Shown: positions 1-10,086, counted from the stretch's first letter. The stretch: DNA of 64,000 nucleotides from Vibrio sp. PID17_43 (GCF_002608565.1 NZ_LIXM01000015.1:56972-120971); one strand, 5' to 3'. Notes: generated from the letters alone by a model not told the origin. Numbers and translations are program-made.

Positions 1-1035
1 CCCAACTACCTTAACTTTCGTTTTTTCCTTGAAGATGATTTCAAGACTGACAGTCAATACGGCATTGGAATGTCGGCAAACTTCACAGACTTAAACTCTC
101 ATGGTGCCGAGTTGGCATTTAACATTGATATGGGCACCGATAAGCTTATCGAGACGGAACTGTATTCCCCAGTACTTTCTAGCCAGGAGCTGTTTGTCTC
201 CGGTAAGCTCAGTTATCGCTCTGAAAATCGCAATATCCCACTGAATGATTTTGAAAATCCAGATCTCGGTTCGGTCTATGACTTTTTCCCTGTCTCGTAT
301 ACCGAATTTATGGGCGAGTTATCCGCGGGGGGGCAGCCAACATTGTGGCAAGAGTTTCGAGTGGGTGGGCGTTATTCGACAGGAACAATTGAATTATCGA
401 CGTTCGCTTCTGCAGGGGATATTGATTATGAGCGTTTAGGTGTTTTCGCCAACTACCGCTTAGATACACTGGATGATTTTGCTTTTCCCACTCGAGGAAT
501 ATTGCTGGACTTAGACTACTTGGTTTCTCATGACAAGAGTCCTGAAGGGTTTAGCCAAATTAATACAAATGACAGCGTAGAAGACACCGTATATGAAATC
601 GCTGCTCGATTTAAAGGCGCGGTAAGTCTTCAGCGTCATACTTTAGTCGGGCAAGCGGAATACAGCGTTGTTGAAAGCAAAAACTCGGCGATTCCACTCG
701 ATCCGAGAGAGATCGGCGGCTTCCTGAATTTATCGGGTATTCCTAGAAATAGCTTGATCGGACAAAACCTATTTTTTACGAGCTTAGTGTACCGATATCG
801 ATGGATGGACAATGATTTCGGGTTGTTTGAAGCGCCTGTTTACTTAGGCGCGTCGCTTGAACACGGTGGTGTTTGGTCGGATAACGATCTGAAGCTCAAT
901 GAAGCGCCACTGTATAATGCTGCATCGGTTTTCTTTGGGGTAGACTCTCCAATTGGGCCAGTCATGTTGGCATACGGTCGTACAGAGCAAGAGTTAGATG
1001 CTGTGTACTTGATCGTTGGCACATCATTTAAATAA
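1..1035 (+). CDS. Patatin-like phospholipase family protein, C-terminal beta-barrel part (5' end outside window)
   Basis: The reading frame is open from base 1, so the gene begins upstream; about 345 residues are visible. They look like a BamA/TamA-type surface-antigen barrel: alternating aromatic/hydrophobic strands, a motif FPTRGILLDLDY (residues about 158-169 of the visible part) typical of the Omp85-like domain, and a strand-like C-terminus ending GTSFK. In Vibrio such barrels form the C-terminal half of patatin-like (PlpD/type Vd-like) phospholipases encoded next to acnB; the patatin domain itself is not in view, so that half of the call is inference from synteny. The likely location is the outer membrane. 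No clear terminator follows. Confidence 0.7.
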   Translation, partial: PNYLNFRFFLEDDFKTDSQYGIGMSANFTDLNSHGAELAFNIDMGTDKLIETELYSPVLSSQELFVSGKLSYRSENRNIPLNDFENPDLGSVYDFFPVSYTEFMGELSAGGQPTLWQEFRVGGRYSTGTIELSTFASAGDIDYERLGVFANYRLDTLDDFAFPTRGILLDLDYLVSHDKSPEGFSQINTNDSVEDTVYEIAARFKGAVSLQRHTLVGQAEYSVVESKNSAIPLDPREIGGFLNLSGIPRNSLIGQNLFFTSLVYRYRWMDNDFGLFEAPVYLGASLEHGGVWSDNDLKLNEAPLYNAASVFFGVDSPIGPVMLAYGRTEQELDAVYLIVGTSFK

Positions 1036-1246
1036 AAAGGTAATGAGCCGCAAAATCTTTGCATATTTAGCTAATATATACCGGACTTTAGTCGTAAGTT
1101 GCTATGTTGGTCAAAGTGGGGAGATTTTAATTTAAAGTTAAATTTGCTATTCTGTCGCCCACAGTTTGGCCTCTACGACGCTGTTTCTCAATCAAGAATT
1201 GAATGAAAACAAGGGCAATGGAGAGCCAAGTTTCCAAGGATGTTCA

Positions 1247-1281
1247 CTCCTTTACTTTAACAATAGTAATTAATAAAGGAG
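1247..1281 (+). promoter_or_regulatory. acnB leader hairpin that can mask the Shine-Dalgarno
   Basis: CTCCTTTA (1247-1254) is the exact reverse complement of TAAAGGAG (1274-1281). The second arm contains most of a near-consensus Shine-Dalgarno (AGGAGGAA, 1277-1284). The pairing would bury the ribosome site of the acnB leader. Seen in sequence; the regulatory role is inference. Confidence 0.55.
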
Positions 1282-1289
1282 GAACCGCA

Positions 1290-1313
1290 ATGAGAGGAAA
1301 AAGTCGTGCTTGA
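1290..1313 (+). CDS. Putative 7-codon leader ORF overlapping the acnB start
   Basis: An ATG lies 5 bases after the strongest Shine-Dalgarno in the region (AGGAGGAA, 1277-1284) and opens a 7-residue frame, MRGKSRA, that stops with TGA at 1311-1313. This runs past the acnB GTG start (1306) in another frame, so termination leaves a ribosome on the acnB start. The arrangement suggests translational coupling. Whether the peptide is made is unknown. Confidence 0.45.
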   Translation: MRGKSRA

Positions 1314-3894
1314 AGCCTACCGTAAACACGTCGAAGAGCGTGCTGCCGAAGGAGTTGTTCCTAAACCGCTAGACGCTGAACAAGTTGCTGGACTTGTTGA
1401 ACTTCTGAAAAATCCCCCACAAGGTGAAGAAGCATTTATTCTTGACCTACTAGAAAACCGTATCCCACCGGGCGTAGATGAAGCTGCTTATGTAAAAGCG
1501 GGCTTCCTAACGGCGGTAGCAAAAGGTGAAGTGGCATCACCATTAGTAAGCCGTGAAAAAGCGGCTGAGCTACTAGGTACGATGCAAGGCGGTTACAACA
1601 TCGCTCCACTAGTTGAATTGCTAGATGATGACCTACTAGCGGCAATCTCAGTTAAAGCGTTGTCTCACACATTGCTGATGTTCGATGCTTTTTACGATGT
1701 AGAAGAGAAAGCCAAAGCAGGCAATACATTCGCACAACAAGTCCTACAATCTTGGGCAGATGCGGAATGGTTCACCTCAAAAAAGAAAGTCGCAGAAAAG
1801 ATCACCGTTAAAGTCTTTAAAGTAACGGGTGAAACCAACACAGATGATTTATCTCCAGCACCAGATGCTTGGTCTCGTCCAGACATTCCAGTACACGCGA
1901 AAGCGATGCTGAAGATGGAGCGTGATGGTATCAACCCAGATCAGCCTGGCAGCGTTGGTCCTATCAATCAAATTGAAGAGCTACAAAAAGACGGTATCCC
2001 GCTAGCCTACGTGGGTGATGTTGTTGGTACGGGCTCTTCACGTAAATCAGCAACAAACTCCGTGCTTTGGTTTATGGGTGAAGATATCCCATTTGTACCA
2101 AACAAGCGCACGGGCGGTATCTGTCTAGGTGGTAAAATTGCGCCTATCTTCTACAACACAATGGAAGACTCGGGCGCACTGCCGATTGAATTAGATGTAC
2201 AAAACATGAACATGGGTGATGTAATTGACATCTATCCATACGAAGGTGTTGTGCGCAAAAACAGTGAAGAGATTTCTCGCTTTAAACTGAGTACAGTATT
2301 GCTTGACGAAGTTCGTGCTGGTGGTCGTATTCCTCTGATCATCGGTCGTGGTTTAACAAGCCGTGCTCGTGCATCTCTTGGCCTAGAAGAAACGGAGTTA
2401 TTCGCTAAGCCAGTGGATCCTTCAGCGTCAGACAAAGGCTACACATTAGCTCAGAAGATGGTTGGTAAAGCATGTGGCGTAGAGGGGGTGCGTGCAGGTC
2501 AATACTGTGAGCCTAAGATGACAACGGTCGGTTCTCAGGATACAACCGGTCCAATGACGCGTGATGAGCTAAAAGATCTTGCGTGTCTTGGCTTCTCGGC
2601 GGATCTAGTGATGCAGTCATTCTGTCACACTTCAGCATATCCAAAGCCTGTTGACGTAAACACGCACCACACGCTACCTGATTTCATCATGAACCGTGGC
2701 GGTGTATCGCTTCGTCCAGGTGACGGCGTTATTCACTCATGGCTAAACCGTATGCTTCTACCTGATACTGTAGGTACAGGTGGTGACTCGCATACTCGTT
2801 TCCCTCTCGGTATTTCATTCCCTGCTGGCTCTGGTCTGGTTGCGTTCGCTGCGGCGACAGGCGTTATGCCACTGGATATGCCAGAGTCAATCTTGGTGCG
2901 CTTTAAAGGCGAAATGCAGCCGGGTATCACGCTACGTGATCTCGTTCATGCGATTCCTTACTACGCAATTCAACAAGGTCTACTGACGGTTGAGAAAGCA
3001 GGTAAAATCAACGAATTCTCTGGTCGTGTACTAGAAATCGAGGGTGTTGAGCACCTAACGGTTGAACAGGCATTCGAATTGTCTGATGCTTCTGCAGAGC
3101 GCAGTGCGGCTGGTTGTACGGTTAAGCTGTCTCAATCGTCGATCGAAGAATACCTAAATTCGAACATCACCATGCTTAAGTGGATGATCTCGGAAGGTTA
3201 CGGCGACCGTCGTACAATCGAGCGTCGTATCACAGCGATGGAAGAGTGGTTGGCAAACCCAGAGCTGATGGAAGCGGATGCAGATGCCGAATACGCACAC
3301 ATCATTGAAATTGATCTAGCGGATATTCACGAACCAATCCTATGTGCACCAAACGATCCGGATGACGCCCGTCTTCTGTCTGAAGTGCAAGGCACACAAA
3401 TTGATGAAGTGTTCATCGGTTCTTGTATGACTAACATTGGTCACTTCCGAGCAGCAGGTAAACTGCTAGAGCAATTCGGTGGTCAACTTAACACTCGTCT
3501 ATGGGTGGCGCCACCAACGAAGATGGACCGTGACCAACTGACGGAAGAAGGTTACTACGGTATTTACGGCCGCGCTGGAGTTCGTATTGAAACCCCTGGG
3601 TGTTCACTATGTATGGGTAACCAAGCACGAGTAGCAGATAAAGCAACAGTCATGTCGACTTCAACGCGTAACTTCCCGAACCGTCTAGGTACAGGTGCGA
3701 ATGTATACCTTTCTTCAGCAGAGCTTGCTGCAGTAGGCGCGATTCTAGGTAAGATCCCAACCAAGGAAGAGTACTTAGAATACGCGAAGCAAATCGATGC
3801 GACAGCAGCAGATACTTACCGTTACTTGAACTTCCATAAAATGGATGAGTACACTAAGAAAGCGGCAGAAGTGATCTTCCAAGAGCCAGCATAA
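1306..3894 (+). CDS. acnB: Aconitate hydratase B (bifunctional 2-methylisocitrate dehydratase)
   Basis: This 862-residue cytoplasmic TCA-cycle enzyme interconverts citrate and isocitrate through a [4Fe-4S] cluster; the family also acts on 2-methylisocitrate. The order is HEAT-like AcnB N-domain (about 1-160), swivel domain (about 165-380, with [21 protein letters not shown] and [13 protein letters not shown]), then the catalytic domains. Cluster ligands are visible as [10 protein letters not shown] (C707) and CSLCMGNQ (C766, C769). The start is GTG at 1306 because the first residues ([16 protein letters not shown]) align with the E. coli N-terminus and AGAGG (1293-1297) is well spaced. AcnB proteins lacking the cluster bind mRNA in E. 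coli, which makes the structured leader notable. A terminator follows. Confidence 0.98.
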   Translation: MLEAYRKHVEERAAEGVVPKPLDAEQVAGLVELLKNPPQGEEAFILDLLENRIPPGVDEAAYVKAGFLTAVAKGEVASPLVSREKAAELLGTMQGGYNIAPLVELLDDDLLAAISVKALSHTLLMFDAFYDVEEKAKAGNTFAQQVLQSWADAEWFTSKKKVAEKITVKVFKVTGETNTDDLSPAPDAWSRPDIPVHAKAMLKMERDGINPDQPGSVGPINQIEELQKDGIPLAYVGDVVGTGSSRKSATNSVLWFMGEDIPFVPNKRTGGICLGGKIAPIFYNTMEDSGALPIELDVQNMNMGDVIDIYPYEGVVRKNSEEISRFKLSTVLLDEVRAGGRIPLIIGRGLTSRARASLGLEETELFAKPVDPSASDKGYTLAQKMVGKACGVEGVRAGQYCEPKMTTVGSQDTTGPMTRDELKDLACLGFSADLVMQSFCHTSAYPKPVDVNTHHTLPDFIMNRGGVSLRPGDGVIHSWLNRMLLPDTVGTGGDSHTRFPLGISFPAGSGLVAFAAATGVMPLDMPESILVRFKGEMQPGITLRDLVHAIPYYAIQQGLLTVEKAGKINEFSGRVLEIEGVEHLTVEQAFELSDASAERSAAGCTVKLSQSSIEEYLNSNITMLKWMISEGYGDRRTIERRITAMEEWLANPELMEADADAEYAHIIEIDLADIHEPILCAPNDPDDARLLSEVQGTQIDEVFIGSCMTNIGHFRAAGKLLEQFGGQLNTRLWVAPPTKMDRDQLTEEGYYGIYGRAGVRIETPGCSLCMGNQARVADKATVMSTSTRNFPNRLGTGANVYLSSAELAAVGAILGKIPTKEEYLEYAKQIDATAADTYRYLNFHKMDEYTKKAAEVIFQEPA

Positions 3895-3911
3895 GCTGAG
3901 TACACAAACAC

Positions 3912-3938
3912 AAAGCACCTCATTGAGGTGCTTTTTTT
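3912..3938 (+). terminator. Rho-independent terminator after acnB
   Basis: AGCACCTC (3914-3921) pairs with GAGGTGCT (3925-3932) over a 3-base loop and runs into seven Ts. Confidence 0.9.
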
Positions 3939-3991
3939 ATGGGCGCAATTCGTTATACTCCGCACCAAATTGATACGAAAAGGCAATCTCG

Positions 3992-4360
3992 ATGGAATTT
4001 GAATTCATCCGTAATACTTTGATGGGCGAATACTATGTCAAATGCAGTATGGGGCATGAGATTGTAGGTCGATGGTTACAAGAAGAAATTGGAAAAGATC
4101 CGGCCAAAATTTCTCAAGTTGAAGCGTTAGTTGATCAGGCTTTTTCTTCACCTTCTCAAGAACATAAATTAGTGGGTTCAGAGATCAGTTTGATGATTCA
4201 AGGCGACGAGGTGTTAGTACAAGAAAATGCACTTTCGCATGAATATGAAGTAGAGATGGAAAGTGAGTTTGATTTCTACGATGCAGAGAGTACAGCGAAC
4301 TGTGGTATAGAGGATTTCTGTGCCCTGATTGATCAGTGGAAAGACTTTTTGGGCATGTGA
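3992..4360 (+). CDS. yacL: YacL family protein (UPF0231)
   Basis: A small acidic protein of 122 residues with no signal peptide or membrane segment. It matches the YacL/UPF0231 family by length and by the motifs SMGHEIVGRW (residues 19-28) and YDAES..CGIEDF near the C-terminus. Its function is unknown; the family commonly sits next to acnB in gammaproteobacteria, as here (97 bases after the acnB stop, with a terminator between). AAAAGGCAATCTCG precedes the ATG. The gene is probably monocistronic, since a strong terminator follows. Confidence 0.9.
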   Translation: MEFEFIRNTLMGEYYVKCSMGHEIVGRWLQEEIGKDPAKISQVEALVDQAFSSPSQEHKLVGSEISLMIQGDEVLVQENALSHEYEVEMESEFDFYDAESTANCGIEDFCALIDQWKDFLGM

Positions 4361-4408
4361 TGCACAGTTTTGGGTGATCTAAATCATATTGCCTTATATT
4401 TGTGAAAA

Positions 4409-4437
4409 GGGCGCACCATCTCGGTGCGCCTTTTTTT
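4409..4437 (+). terminator. Rho-independent terminator after yacL
   Basis: GGCGCACC (4410-4417) pairs with GGTGCGCC (4423-4430) over a 5-base loop and is followed by seven Ts. The same bases also fit an NtrC site; see the separate entry. Confidence 0.9.
4413..4427. promoter_or_regulatory. Candidate NtrC (GlnG) enhancer site for glnK
   Basis: GCAC-N7-GTGC, the core of NtrC sites in enterobacteria, lies within the yacL terminator and about 100 bases upstream of the predicted sigma-54 start of glnK, a usual enhancer distance. A GC-rich terminator stem could give this pattern by chance. Confidence 0.4.
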
Positions 4438-4473
4438 GTTTTAACGTTATTGTTTTTGTTATTTTATTTATAA

Positions 4474-4887
<414 letters not shown>

Positions 4888-4912
4888 GAATTCAATGGAT
4901 TGGAGAACTATC

Positions 4913-6142
4913 ATGGAATTAACAACCACGGTTACTGAATTACGTTACGCACTCGACACCTTTTTCTTTCTCATTTCCGGTGCGTTAGTCATGTGGATGG
5001 CAGCGGGTTTTGCCATGCTGGAAGCGGGCTTGGTTCGCTCTAAAAATACGACAGAAATTCTAACGAAAAACATCTGTCTGTACGCAATTGCTTGTACCAT
5101 GTTCCTATTGGTCGGCTACAACATTATGTATGTTGATAACAGCGAAGGTGGTTGGCTACCATCATTTGGCGCACTTATTGGTACTCAAGGTGAAGGTGCT
5201 GACCACTCACTGGAGTCGGACTTCTTCTTCCAGGTTGTATTTGTCGCAACCGCAATGTCAGTCGTCTCTGGTGCGGTTGCTGAGCGTATGAAGCTTTGGT
5301 CGTTCCTTATCTTCTCCGTAGTACTAACGGCATTCATCTACCCAATGGAAGGTTATTGGACATGGGGCGGCGGTTTCTTATCAGCAGCTGGCTTTAGTGA
5401 TTTTGCTGGCTCAGGTATCGTACACATGGCGGGCGCATCAGCAGCGTTAGCTGGTGTATTGCTGCTTGGTGCGCGTAAGGGTAAGTACGGAAAAAACGGC
5501 GAAATTTACCCTATTCCAGGTTCAAACATGCCACTTGCGACACTGGGTACCTTTATTCTTTGGTTCGGCTGGTTCGGTTTCAACGGTGGTTCTCAGTTAA
5601 TGGTGTCTGACTTTGAGAATGCAACGGCCGTAGGTCAAATCTTTTTGAACACCAATGCAGCAGCGGCTGCAGGTGCCATTGCCGCACTGTGCGTATGTAA
5701 GACAACATGGGGTAAAGCAGACCTGACTATGATTCTTAACGGTGCATTGGCAGGTCTGGTTGCGATTACCGCAGACCCGCTATCACCATCCCCACTATAC
5801 TCCGTCGCTATCGGTGCGGTATCGGGTGCTCTAGTCGTATTTAGCATCATTGCTCTAGATAAGCTTAAGATTGATGATCCAGTTGGTGCTATCTCAGTTC
5901 ACGGTGTGTGTGGTTTCTTTGGGCTAATGGTTGTGCCACTAAGTAACGGTGATGCAACGTTTGGTGCTCAGCTTCTTGGTGCGGCAGTGATTTTTGCTTG
6001 GGTATTCGGTGCGAGCCTAGTGGTATGGGCCATCCTAAAAGCAACGATTGGTATCCGCGTGTCAGAGGAAGAAGAGCTAGAAGGCATGGATATGCATGAT
6101 TGTGGTGTTGGTGCTTACCCTGAGTTTGTTACCGTAAAATAA
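4913..6142 (+). CDS. amtB: Ammonium transporter AmtB
   Basis: A 409-residue trimeric inner-membrane ammonium channel with about 11 hydrophobic helices. The pore twin histidines are visible in GSGIVHMAGASAAL and AISVHGVCGFFG. The start at 4913 (MELTTTVTEL) is preceded by TGGAGA; an in-frame ATG at 4895 has a poorer site. It overlaps nothing and ends in a strong terminator, so glnK-amtB forms a two-gene operon controlled by nitrogen status. Confidence 0.96.
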   Translation: MELTTTVTELRYALDTFFFLISGALVMWMAAGFAMLEAGLVRSKNTTEILTKNICLYAIACTMFLLVGYNIMYVDNSEGGWLPSFGALIGTQGEGADHSLESDFFFQVVFVATAMSVVSGAVAERMKLWSFLIFSVVLTAFIYPMEGYWTWGGGFLSAAGFSDFAGSGIVHMAGASAALAGVLLLGARKGKYGKNGEIYPIPGSNMPLATLGTFILWFGWFGFNGGSQLMVSDFENATAVGQIFLNTNAAAAAGAIAALCVCKTTWGKADLTMILNGALAGLVAITADPLSPSPLYSVAIGAVSGALVVFSIIALDKLKIDDPVGAISVHGVCGFFGLMVVPLSNGDATFGAQLLGAAVIFAWVFGASLVVWAILKATIGIRVSEEEELEGMDMHDCGVGAYPEFVTVK

Positions 6143-6178
6143 GGCTGAATGGCTTAATATAAAATTTGCGTCGCTATT

Positions 6179-6207
6179 AAAAAACCTGCCTAAACGCAGG
6201 TTTTTTT
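6179..6207 (+). terminator. Rho-independent terminator after amtB
   Basis: AAAACCTGC (6181-6189) pairs with GCAGGTTTT (6196-6204) and continues into a T run. Confidence 0.9.
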
Positions 6208-6218
6208 AATTTGAGTCA

Positions 6219-6272
6219 TTGTTTTCAAATTGGACATGCATATAATAACGCAACTGATAAACGTTATCATTA
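6219..6272 (+). promoter_or_regulatory. fbpA promoter with overlapping Fur box
   Basis: A -35 TTGTTT (6219-6224), 16-base spacer and perfect -10 TATAAT (6241-6246) are followed at the expected start by the palindrome TGATAA-ACG-TTATCA (6255-6269). This matches the core of the Fur consensus. Repression by Fe-Fur is therefore likely. Confidence 0.75.
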
Positions 6273-6292
6273 GCATATTGAAGGATTGAACA

Positions 6293-7306
6293 ATGAAAAA
6301 ACTGCTAGCCCTTTCCGCGATGACATGCGCAACGTTGGCTCCAGCGGCAATGGCTGCTGAGGAAGTGAACGTCTACTCTTACCGTCAACCTTTCCTAGTT
6401 GAGCCTATGTTTAATGAGTTCACTAAAGATACTGGCATCAAAGTAAACGTTAAGTTTGCGAAACAAGGTCTAGCAGAGAAGTTGGCTCAAGAAGGCGAAT
6501 ACAGCCCAGCTGACGTAATCCTTACCACAGACATCAGCCGTCTAGCGGAACTGACTAACAAAGGTTTAGTTCAAAAGGTAGACAGTAAAATCATTGAAGA
6601 AAATGTACCAGCACAGTACCAAGATAAAGAAAACGAATGGTTTGCTCTAACGCTACGTACTCGTAACGTTTACTCTTCACGTGACCGTGTTGGTAAGCTA
6701 GGTAGCGACTTCAACTACGCAGATCTAGCAAAGCCAGAATTCAAAGGCAAAATCTGTACTCGTAGCGGTAAGCACCCTTACAACGTATCTCTCGTTTCTT
6801 CTATGATCGCACACCACGGTGAAGCGAAGACAAAAGAATGGCTAGAAGGCGTAAAAGCGAACCTAGCTCGTAAGCCGCAAGGTAACGACCGTGGTCAAGT
6901 TAAAGCGATCAAAGAAGGCCTCTGTGATGTTTCGCTAGGTAACAGCTACTACCTAGGTAAGATGATGAACGATAAAGAGCAGAAAGCTTGGGCTGATGCG
7001 GTATACATCAATTTCCCTAACCAAGACACTACGGGTACACACGTAAATATCTCTGGCATGGCGATGGCGAAATACTCTCCAAACCAAGAGAATGCGGTAA
7101 AATTAATGGAATTCCTTACGGGCGATAAAGCACAGCAAATGTACGCAGAAGTGAACTATGAGTATCCAGTAAAAGAGGGCGTAAAGCGTTCTGAGTTAGT
7201 GGAGTCGTGGGGTGATTTCTCTGCGGATAAGATTTCTCTAGACGAGATTGCTGCAAATCATGAAGCGGCAATTAAGCTTCTAGATGAAGTGAAATTTGAC
7301 CTTTAA
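6293..7306 (+). CDS. fbpA: Fe(3+) ABC transporter, periplasmic iron-binding protein
   Basis: A 337-residue periplasmic binding protein of the FbpA/FutA family (SBP family 1). The Sec signal peptide is about residues 1-21 (MKKLLALS...PAAMAA, cut after AMA). The protein then starts EEVNVYSYRQPFLVEPMF, typical of the class, and carries the paired tyrosines of the iron site in SLGNSYYLGKMM. It would deliver ferric iron to the permease and ATPase encoded downstream. AAGGATTG precedes the ATG. A Fur box overlaps its promoter, and a 99-base gap with a hairpin separates it from the permease gene. Confidence 0.9.
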   Translation: MKKLLALSAMTCATLAPAAMAAEEVNVYSYRQPFLVEPMFNEFTKDTGIKVNVKFAKQGLAEKLAQEGEYSPADVILTTDISRLAELTNKGLVQKVDSKIIEENVPAQYQDKENEWFALTLRTRNVYSSRDRVGKLGSDFNYADLAKPEFKGKICTRSGKHPYNVSLVSSMIAHHGEAKTKEWLEGVKANLARKPQGNDRGQVKAIKEGLCDVSLGNSYYLGKMMNDKEQKAWADAVYINFPNQDTTGTHVNISGMAMAKYSPNQENAVKLMEFLTGDKAQQMYAEVNYEYPVKEGVKRSELVESWGDFSADKISLDEIAANHEAAIKLLDEVKFDL

Positions 7307-7314
7307 TTCCTTGT

Positions 7315-7334
7315 GGGGGTATAACTATACTCCC
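7315..7334 (+). other. Intercistronic hairpin between fbpA and fbpB
   Basis: GGGGGTAT (7315-7322) pairs with ATACTCCC (7327-7334), with one G-U pair. There is no T run, so it is more likely an mRNA-stabilising or partial-attenuation element than a full terminator. It would favour the binding protein over the permease. Confidence 0.5.
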
Positions 7335-7405
7335 ATTTGATTAAAGGATATGAGATGTACTTGCACCTGCATTTATATTTCATATAGCCTTGAAGTATTT
7401 AGGCA

Positions 7406-9031
7406 ATGAAAGATAAACGTTCTCTATGGAAAACCAGTAGCGGAGTGATAGCTCTGTTACTGGTTTTGCCGATCTTAGCGATCTTCTATACCGCCATTGG
7501 CGAAACGGATGACTTGTTCGCCCACTTAATGGCAACGGTTATGCCGACTTACATCTACAACACCGTCACACTGACGGCGGGTGTGATGATGCTTTCCCTT
7601 ATTCTTGGCATTCCTAGCGCATGGTTCATGGCCATGTGTAAGCTGCCAACCGAGAAGTGGTTGCAATGGGCATTGGTGCTACCGCTCGCTATGCCGGGTT
7701 ATATCATTGGTTACATTTTTACCGACTGGTTTGATTTTGCCGGTCCAATCCAGATTTTTTTACGTGATATAACGGGTTGGGGGCCAGGGGAGTATTGGTT
7801 CCCTGATATTCGCACCTTGTCTGGTGCCACTTTTGTGCTTTCTCTTGTGCTATATCCGTATGTGTATTTGCTGTGTCGCGCTGCATTTATGGAGCAAAAT
7901 GTTTCCTTATTACAAAGTGCCCGCTTATTAAAGTGCTCTCCTTGGGAGAGTTTTTGGCGTATATCGATGCCTTTGGTTCGCCCCTCGATTGCCGTTGGTT
8001 TGTCGCTTGTAGCAATGGAAACCATCGGCGATTTTGGCACGGTTAGCTATTTCGCAGTCAATACGTTAACCACGGCCGTTTATGATACTTGGCTTGGTTA
8101 CTCGAACCTTAATGCTGCCGCTAAGATATCTGCGTTGATGTTGATGGTTGTCGTGTTGTTATTGAGTGCTGAACGTTACAGTCGTCGTAAGCAAAAGCTT
8201 TTCCAAAGTCAATTTAATAGCCATGAGGAATTTCGCTATAAGCTAAGAGGATGGAAGAAGTGGGGCGCATTAATCTGGTGTTGGGGCCTAGTTGCCATTG
8301 CCTTTATTTTTCCATTGCTTCAGCTTGTTGATTACGCGATCACCTATTTTGCTCAAAGCTGGACGCCTGAGTTCCGTGAATACGCGTGGAATAGTTTCGT
8401 GGTGTCGATCATTGCGGCAATTATCGGCGTTGTGATTGCTTTGGTTGTTAATTTTAGTCAGCGAGTCAATGGTGGACGTACTAGCTTAGTTTTTATGCGT
8501 TTATCTTCAATGGGTTATGCTGTGCCTGGTACCGTGTTGGCCATTGGTGTGATGGTGGCGGTACTGTTTATGGATCACCGCGTTAACGATTTTGCTAAAG
8601 CGATGGAGTGGAGCAGACCGGGGCTGATTTTCTCTGGTTCAATGTTTGCGTTGATCTTCGCTATGGTGGTGCGTTTCTCTGCAGTCGCAATTGGCAGCGT
8701 GGAAAGCAACTTGAATAAGATTTCTCCATCATTAGACATGGCCTCTCGAACCATGGGCTGTACGCCGAATACCATGCTATGGCGAGTGCATTTTCCATTG
8801 GTAAAACGCGGTGCATTGATCGCCGGACTCTTAGTGTTTATTGAGTCGATGAAAGAGCTCAACGCAGCGTTGTTACTGCGCCCATTTAACTTTGAAACGC
8901 TGGCGACGTATGTGTATAACTTCGCCTCGGATGAACATTTAGAATTGGCTGCCCTTCCGGCGGTATTACTGGTTCTTGTTGGGTTGATCCCGCTTGTTGT
9001 TGTTAACCGTTCATTGGAGCAAAATCACTAA
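7406..9031 (+). CDS. fbpB: Fe(3+) ABC transporter permease
   Basis: A 541-residue inner-membrane permease with two fused membrane domains of about six helices each, as usual for FbpB. Two EAA-type loops are seen (about LLQSARLLKCSPWESFWRISMPLVRPSI, written across nt 7900-7990, and DMASRTMGCTPNTMLWRVHFPLVKRG near nt 8740-8815). Its TAA stop shares one base with the ATG of the ATPase gene (TAATG at 9029-9033), so the two are translationally coupled. It is transcribed with fbpA from the Fur-box promoter, attenuated by the intervening hairpin. Confidence 0.9.
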   Translation: MKDKRSLWKTSSGVIALLLVLPILAIFYTAIGETDDLFAHLMATVMPTYIYNTVTLTAGVMMLSLILGIPSAWFMAMCKLPTEKWLQWALVLPLAMPGYIIGYIFTDWFDFAGPIQIFLRDITGWGPGEYWFPDIRTLSGATFVLSLVLYPYVYLLCRAAFMEQNVSLLQSARLLKCSPWESFWRISMPLVRPSIAVGLSLVAMETIGDFGTVSYFAVNTLTTAVYDTWLGYSNLNAAAKISALMLMVVVLLLSAERYSRRKQKLFQSQFNSHEEFRYKLRGWKKWGALIWCWGLVAIAFIFPLLQLVDYAITYFAQSWTPEFREYAWNSFVVSIIAAIIGVVIALVVNFSQRVNGGRTSLVFMRLSSMGYAVPGTVLAIGVMVAVLFMDHRVNDFAKAMEWSRPGLIFSGSMFALIFAMVVRFSAVAIGSVESNLNKISPSLDMASRTMGCTPNTMLWRVHFPLVKRGALIAGLLVFIESMKELNAALLLRPFNFETLATYVYNFASDEHLELAALPAVLLVLVGLIPLVVVNRSLEQNH

Positions 9032-10062
9032 TGAGTTGCGCACTATCAATTAGAAACTTAACTTGTCAGTATGACGCTCAAACTGTCCTTGAGTCCCTTT
9101 CTCTTGAGGTAGAGCAAGGGCAAATCGTATGTCTACTTGGTGCGAGTGGCTGCGGTAAAACAACGTTATTGAAAGCCATTGCTGGTTTGTTGCCACTAAG
9201 TTCAGGTCAAATGAGCTTAAACTGCCTTACTATTGATGATGGTGAAAACTGGTTGCCTCCAGAGCAGCGTAATATCGGGATGATTTTCCAAGACTATGCC
9301 TTGTTCCCCCACCTGACTGTGGCAGAGAACATCGCGTTTGGCTTGAAGAATGAAACGGCACAACAAAAGCTCCTTAAAGTAGAGGAAATGTTGGGTTTAG
9401 TGCATCTAAAAGGCTACGGTGATCGCTATCCTCATCAGCTTTCCGGTGGTCAGCAACAGCGCGTGGCGATTGCTCGATCGCTCGCTTACAAGCCAGACCT
9501 GCTACTGCTTGATGAACCGTTCTCGAACATCGATACCCAAGTTCGCCATGAGTTAATTGGTGAGATCCGCAAGATCTTTAAAGAGCAGGGTGTTACGGCG
9601 ATTTTTGTGACTCACAGTCGTGAAGAAGCCTTTGCTTTTGCAGATAAGATGGCGGTAATGAACCATGGTGTCATAGAGCAGTATGGCACAGCGTCTGAGT
9701 TGTACTACCAACCTTCGAGCAAGTTTGTCGCGGATTTCTTAGGTGGTGGCAGTTATCTTGCGGCAAAACGTATTTCTGATAGCGAGTTTGAAACCCATTT
9801 AGGTCTGGTCGAAGCGAATGCTCAGCAAGCGATTCCAGTTGATGCTGAATGTGCGTTATTACTGCGCCCGCAGCATGTACAGATTGAAGCCAATGAAGAG
9901 AGTGCAGTGAAAGTACTGGAGCTGCACTTTATGGGCGATCATTGCCGTTATGTGATTGACGTGAATGGTGACCGTTTGTTGGCGACTTCATCCCAGGCGT
10001 TAAATGTGGGTGATAGCGTGACGGTAAAAGTGGAAACTCAAGGCGTGCTGGCTTTTGCTTAA
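9031..10062 (+). CDS. fbpC: Fe(3+) ABC transporter ATP-binding protein
   Basis: A 343-residue ATPase with Walker A GASGCGKTT (about residue 36), Q-loop MIFQDYALFPHLTV, signature LSGGQQQRVAIARS and Walker B LLLLDEP, followed by a roughly 100-residue TOBE-like regulatory domain characteristic of FbpC/CysA/PotA ATPases. It energises the FbpB permease. It starts on the last base of the fbpB stop codon. The hairpin after it points to the opposite strand. Confidence 0.9.
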   Translation: MSCALSIRNLTCQYDAQTVLESLSLEVEQGQIVCLLGASGCGKTTLLKAIAGLLPLSSGQMSLNCLTIDDGENWLPPEQRNIGMIFQDYALFPHLTVAENIAFGLKNETAQQKLLKVEEMLGLVHLKGYGDRYPHQLSGGQQQRVAIARSLAYKPDLLLLDEPFSNIDTQVRHELIGEIRKIFKEQGVTAIFVTHSREEAFAFADKMAVMNHGVIEQYGTASELYYQPSSKFVADFLGGGSYLAAKRISDSEFETHLGLVEANAQQAIPVDAECALLLRPQHVQIEANEESAVKVLELHFMGDHCRYVIDVNGDRLLATSSQALNVGDSVTVKVETQGVLAFA

Positions 10063-10086
10063 CACAAACAACCTGAGTTTAGGTAA

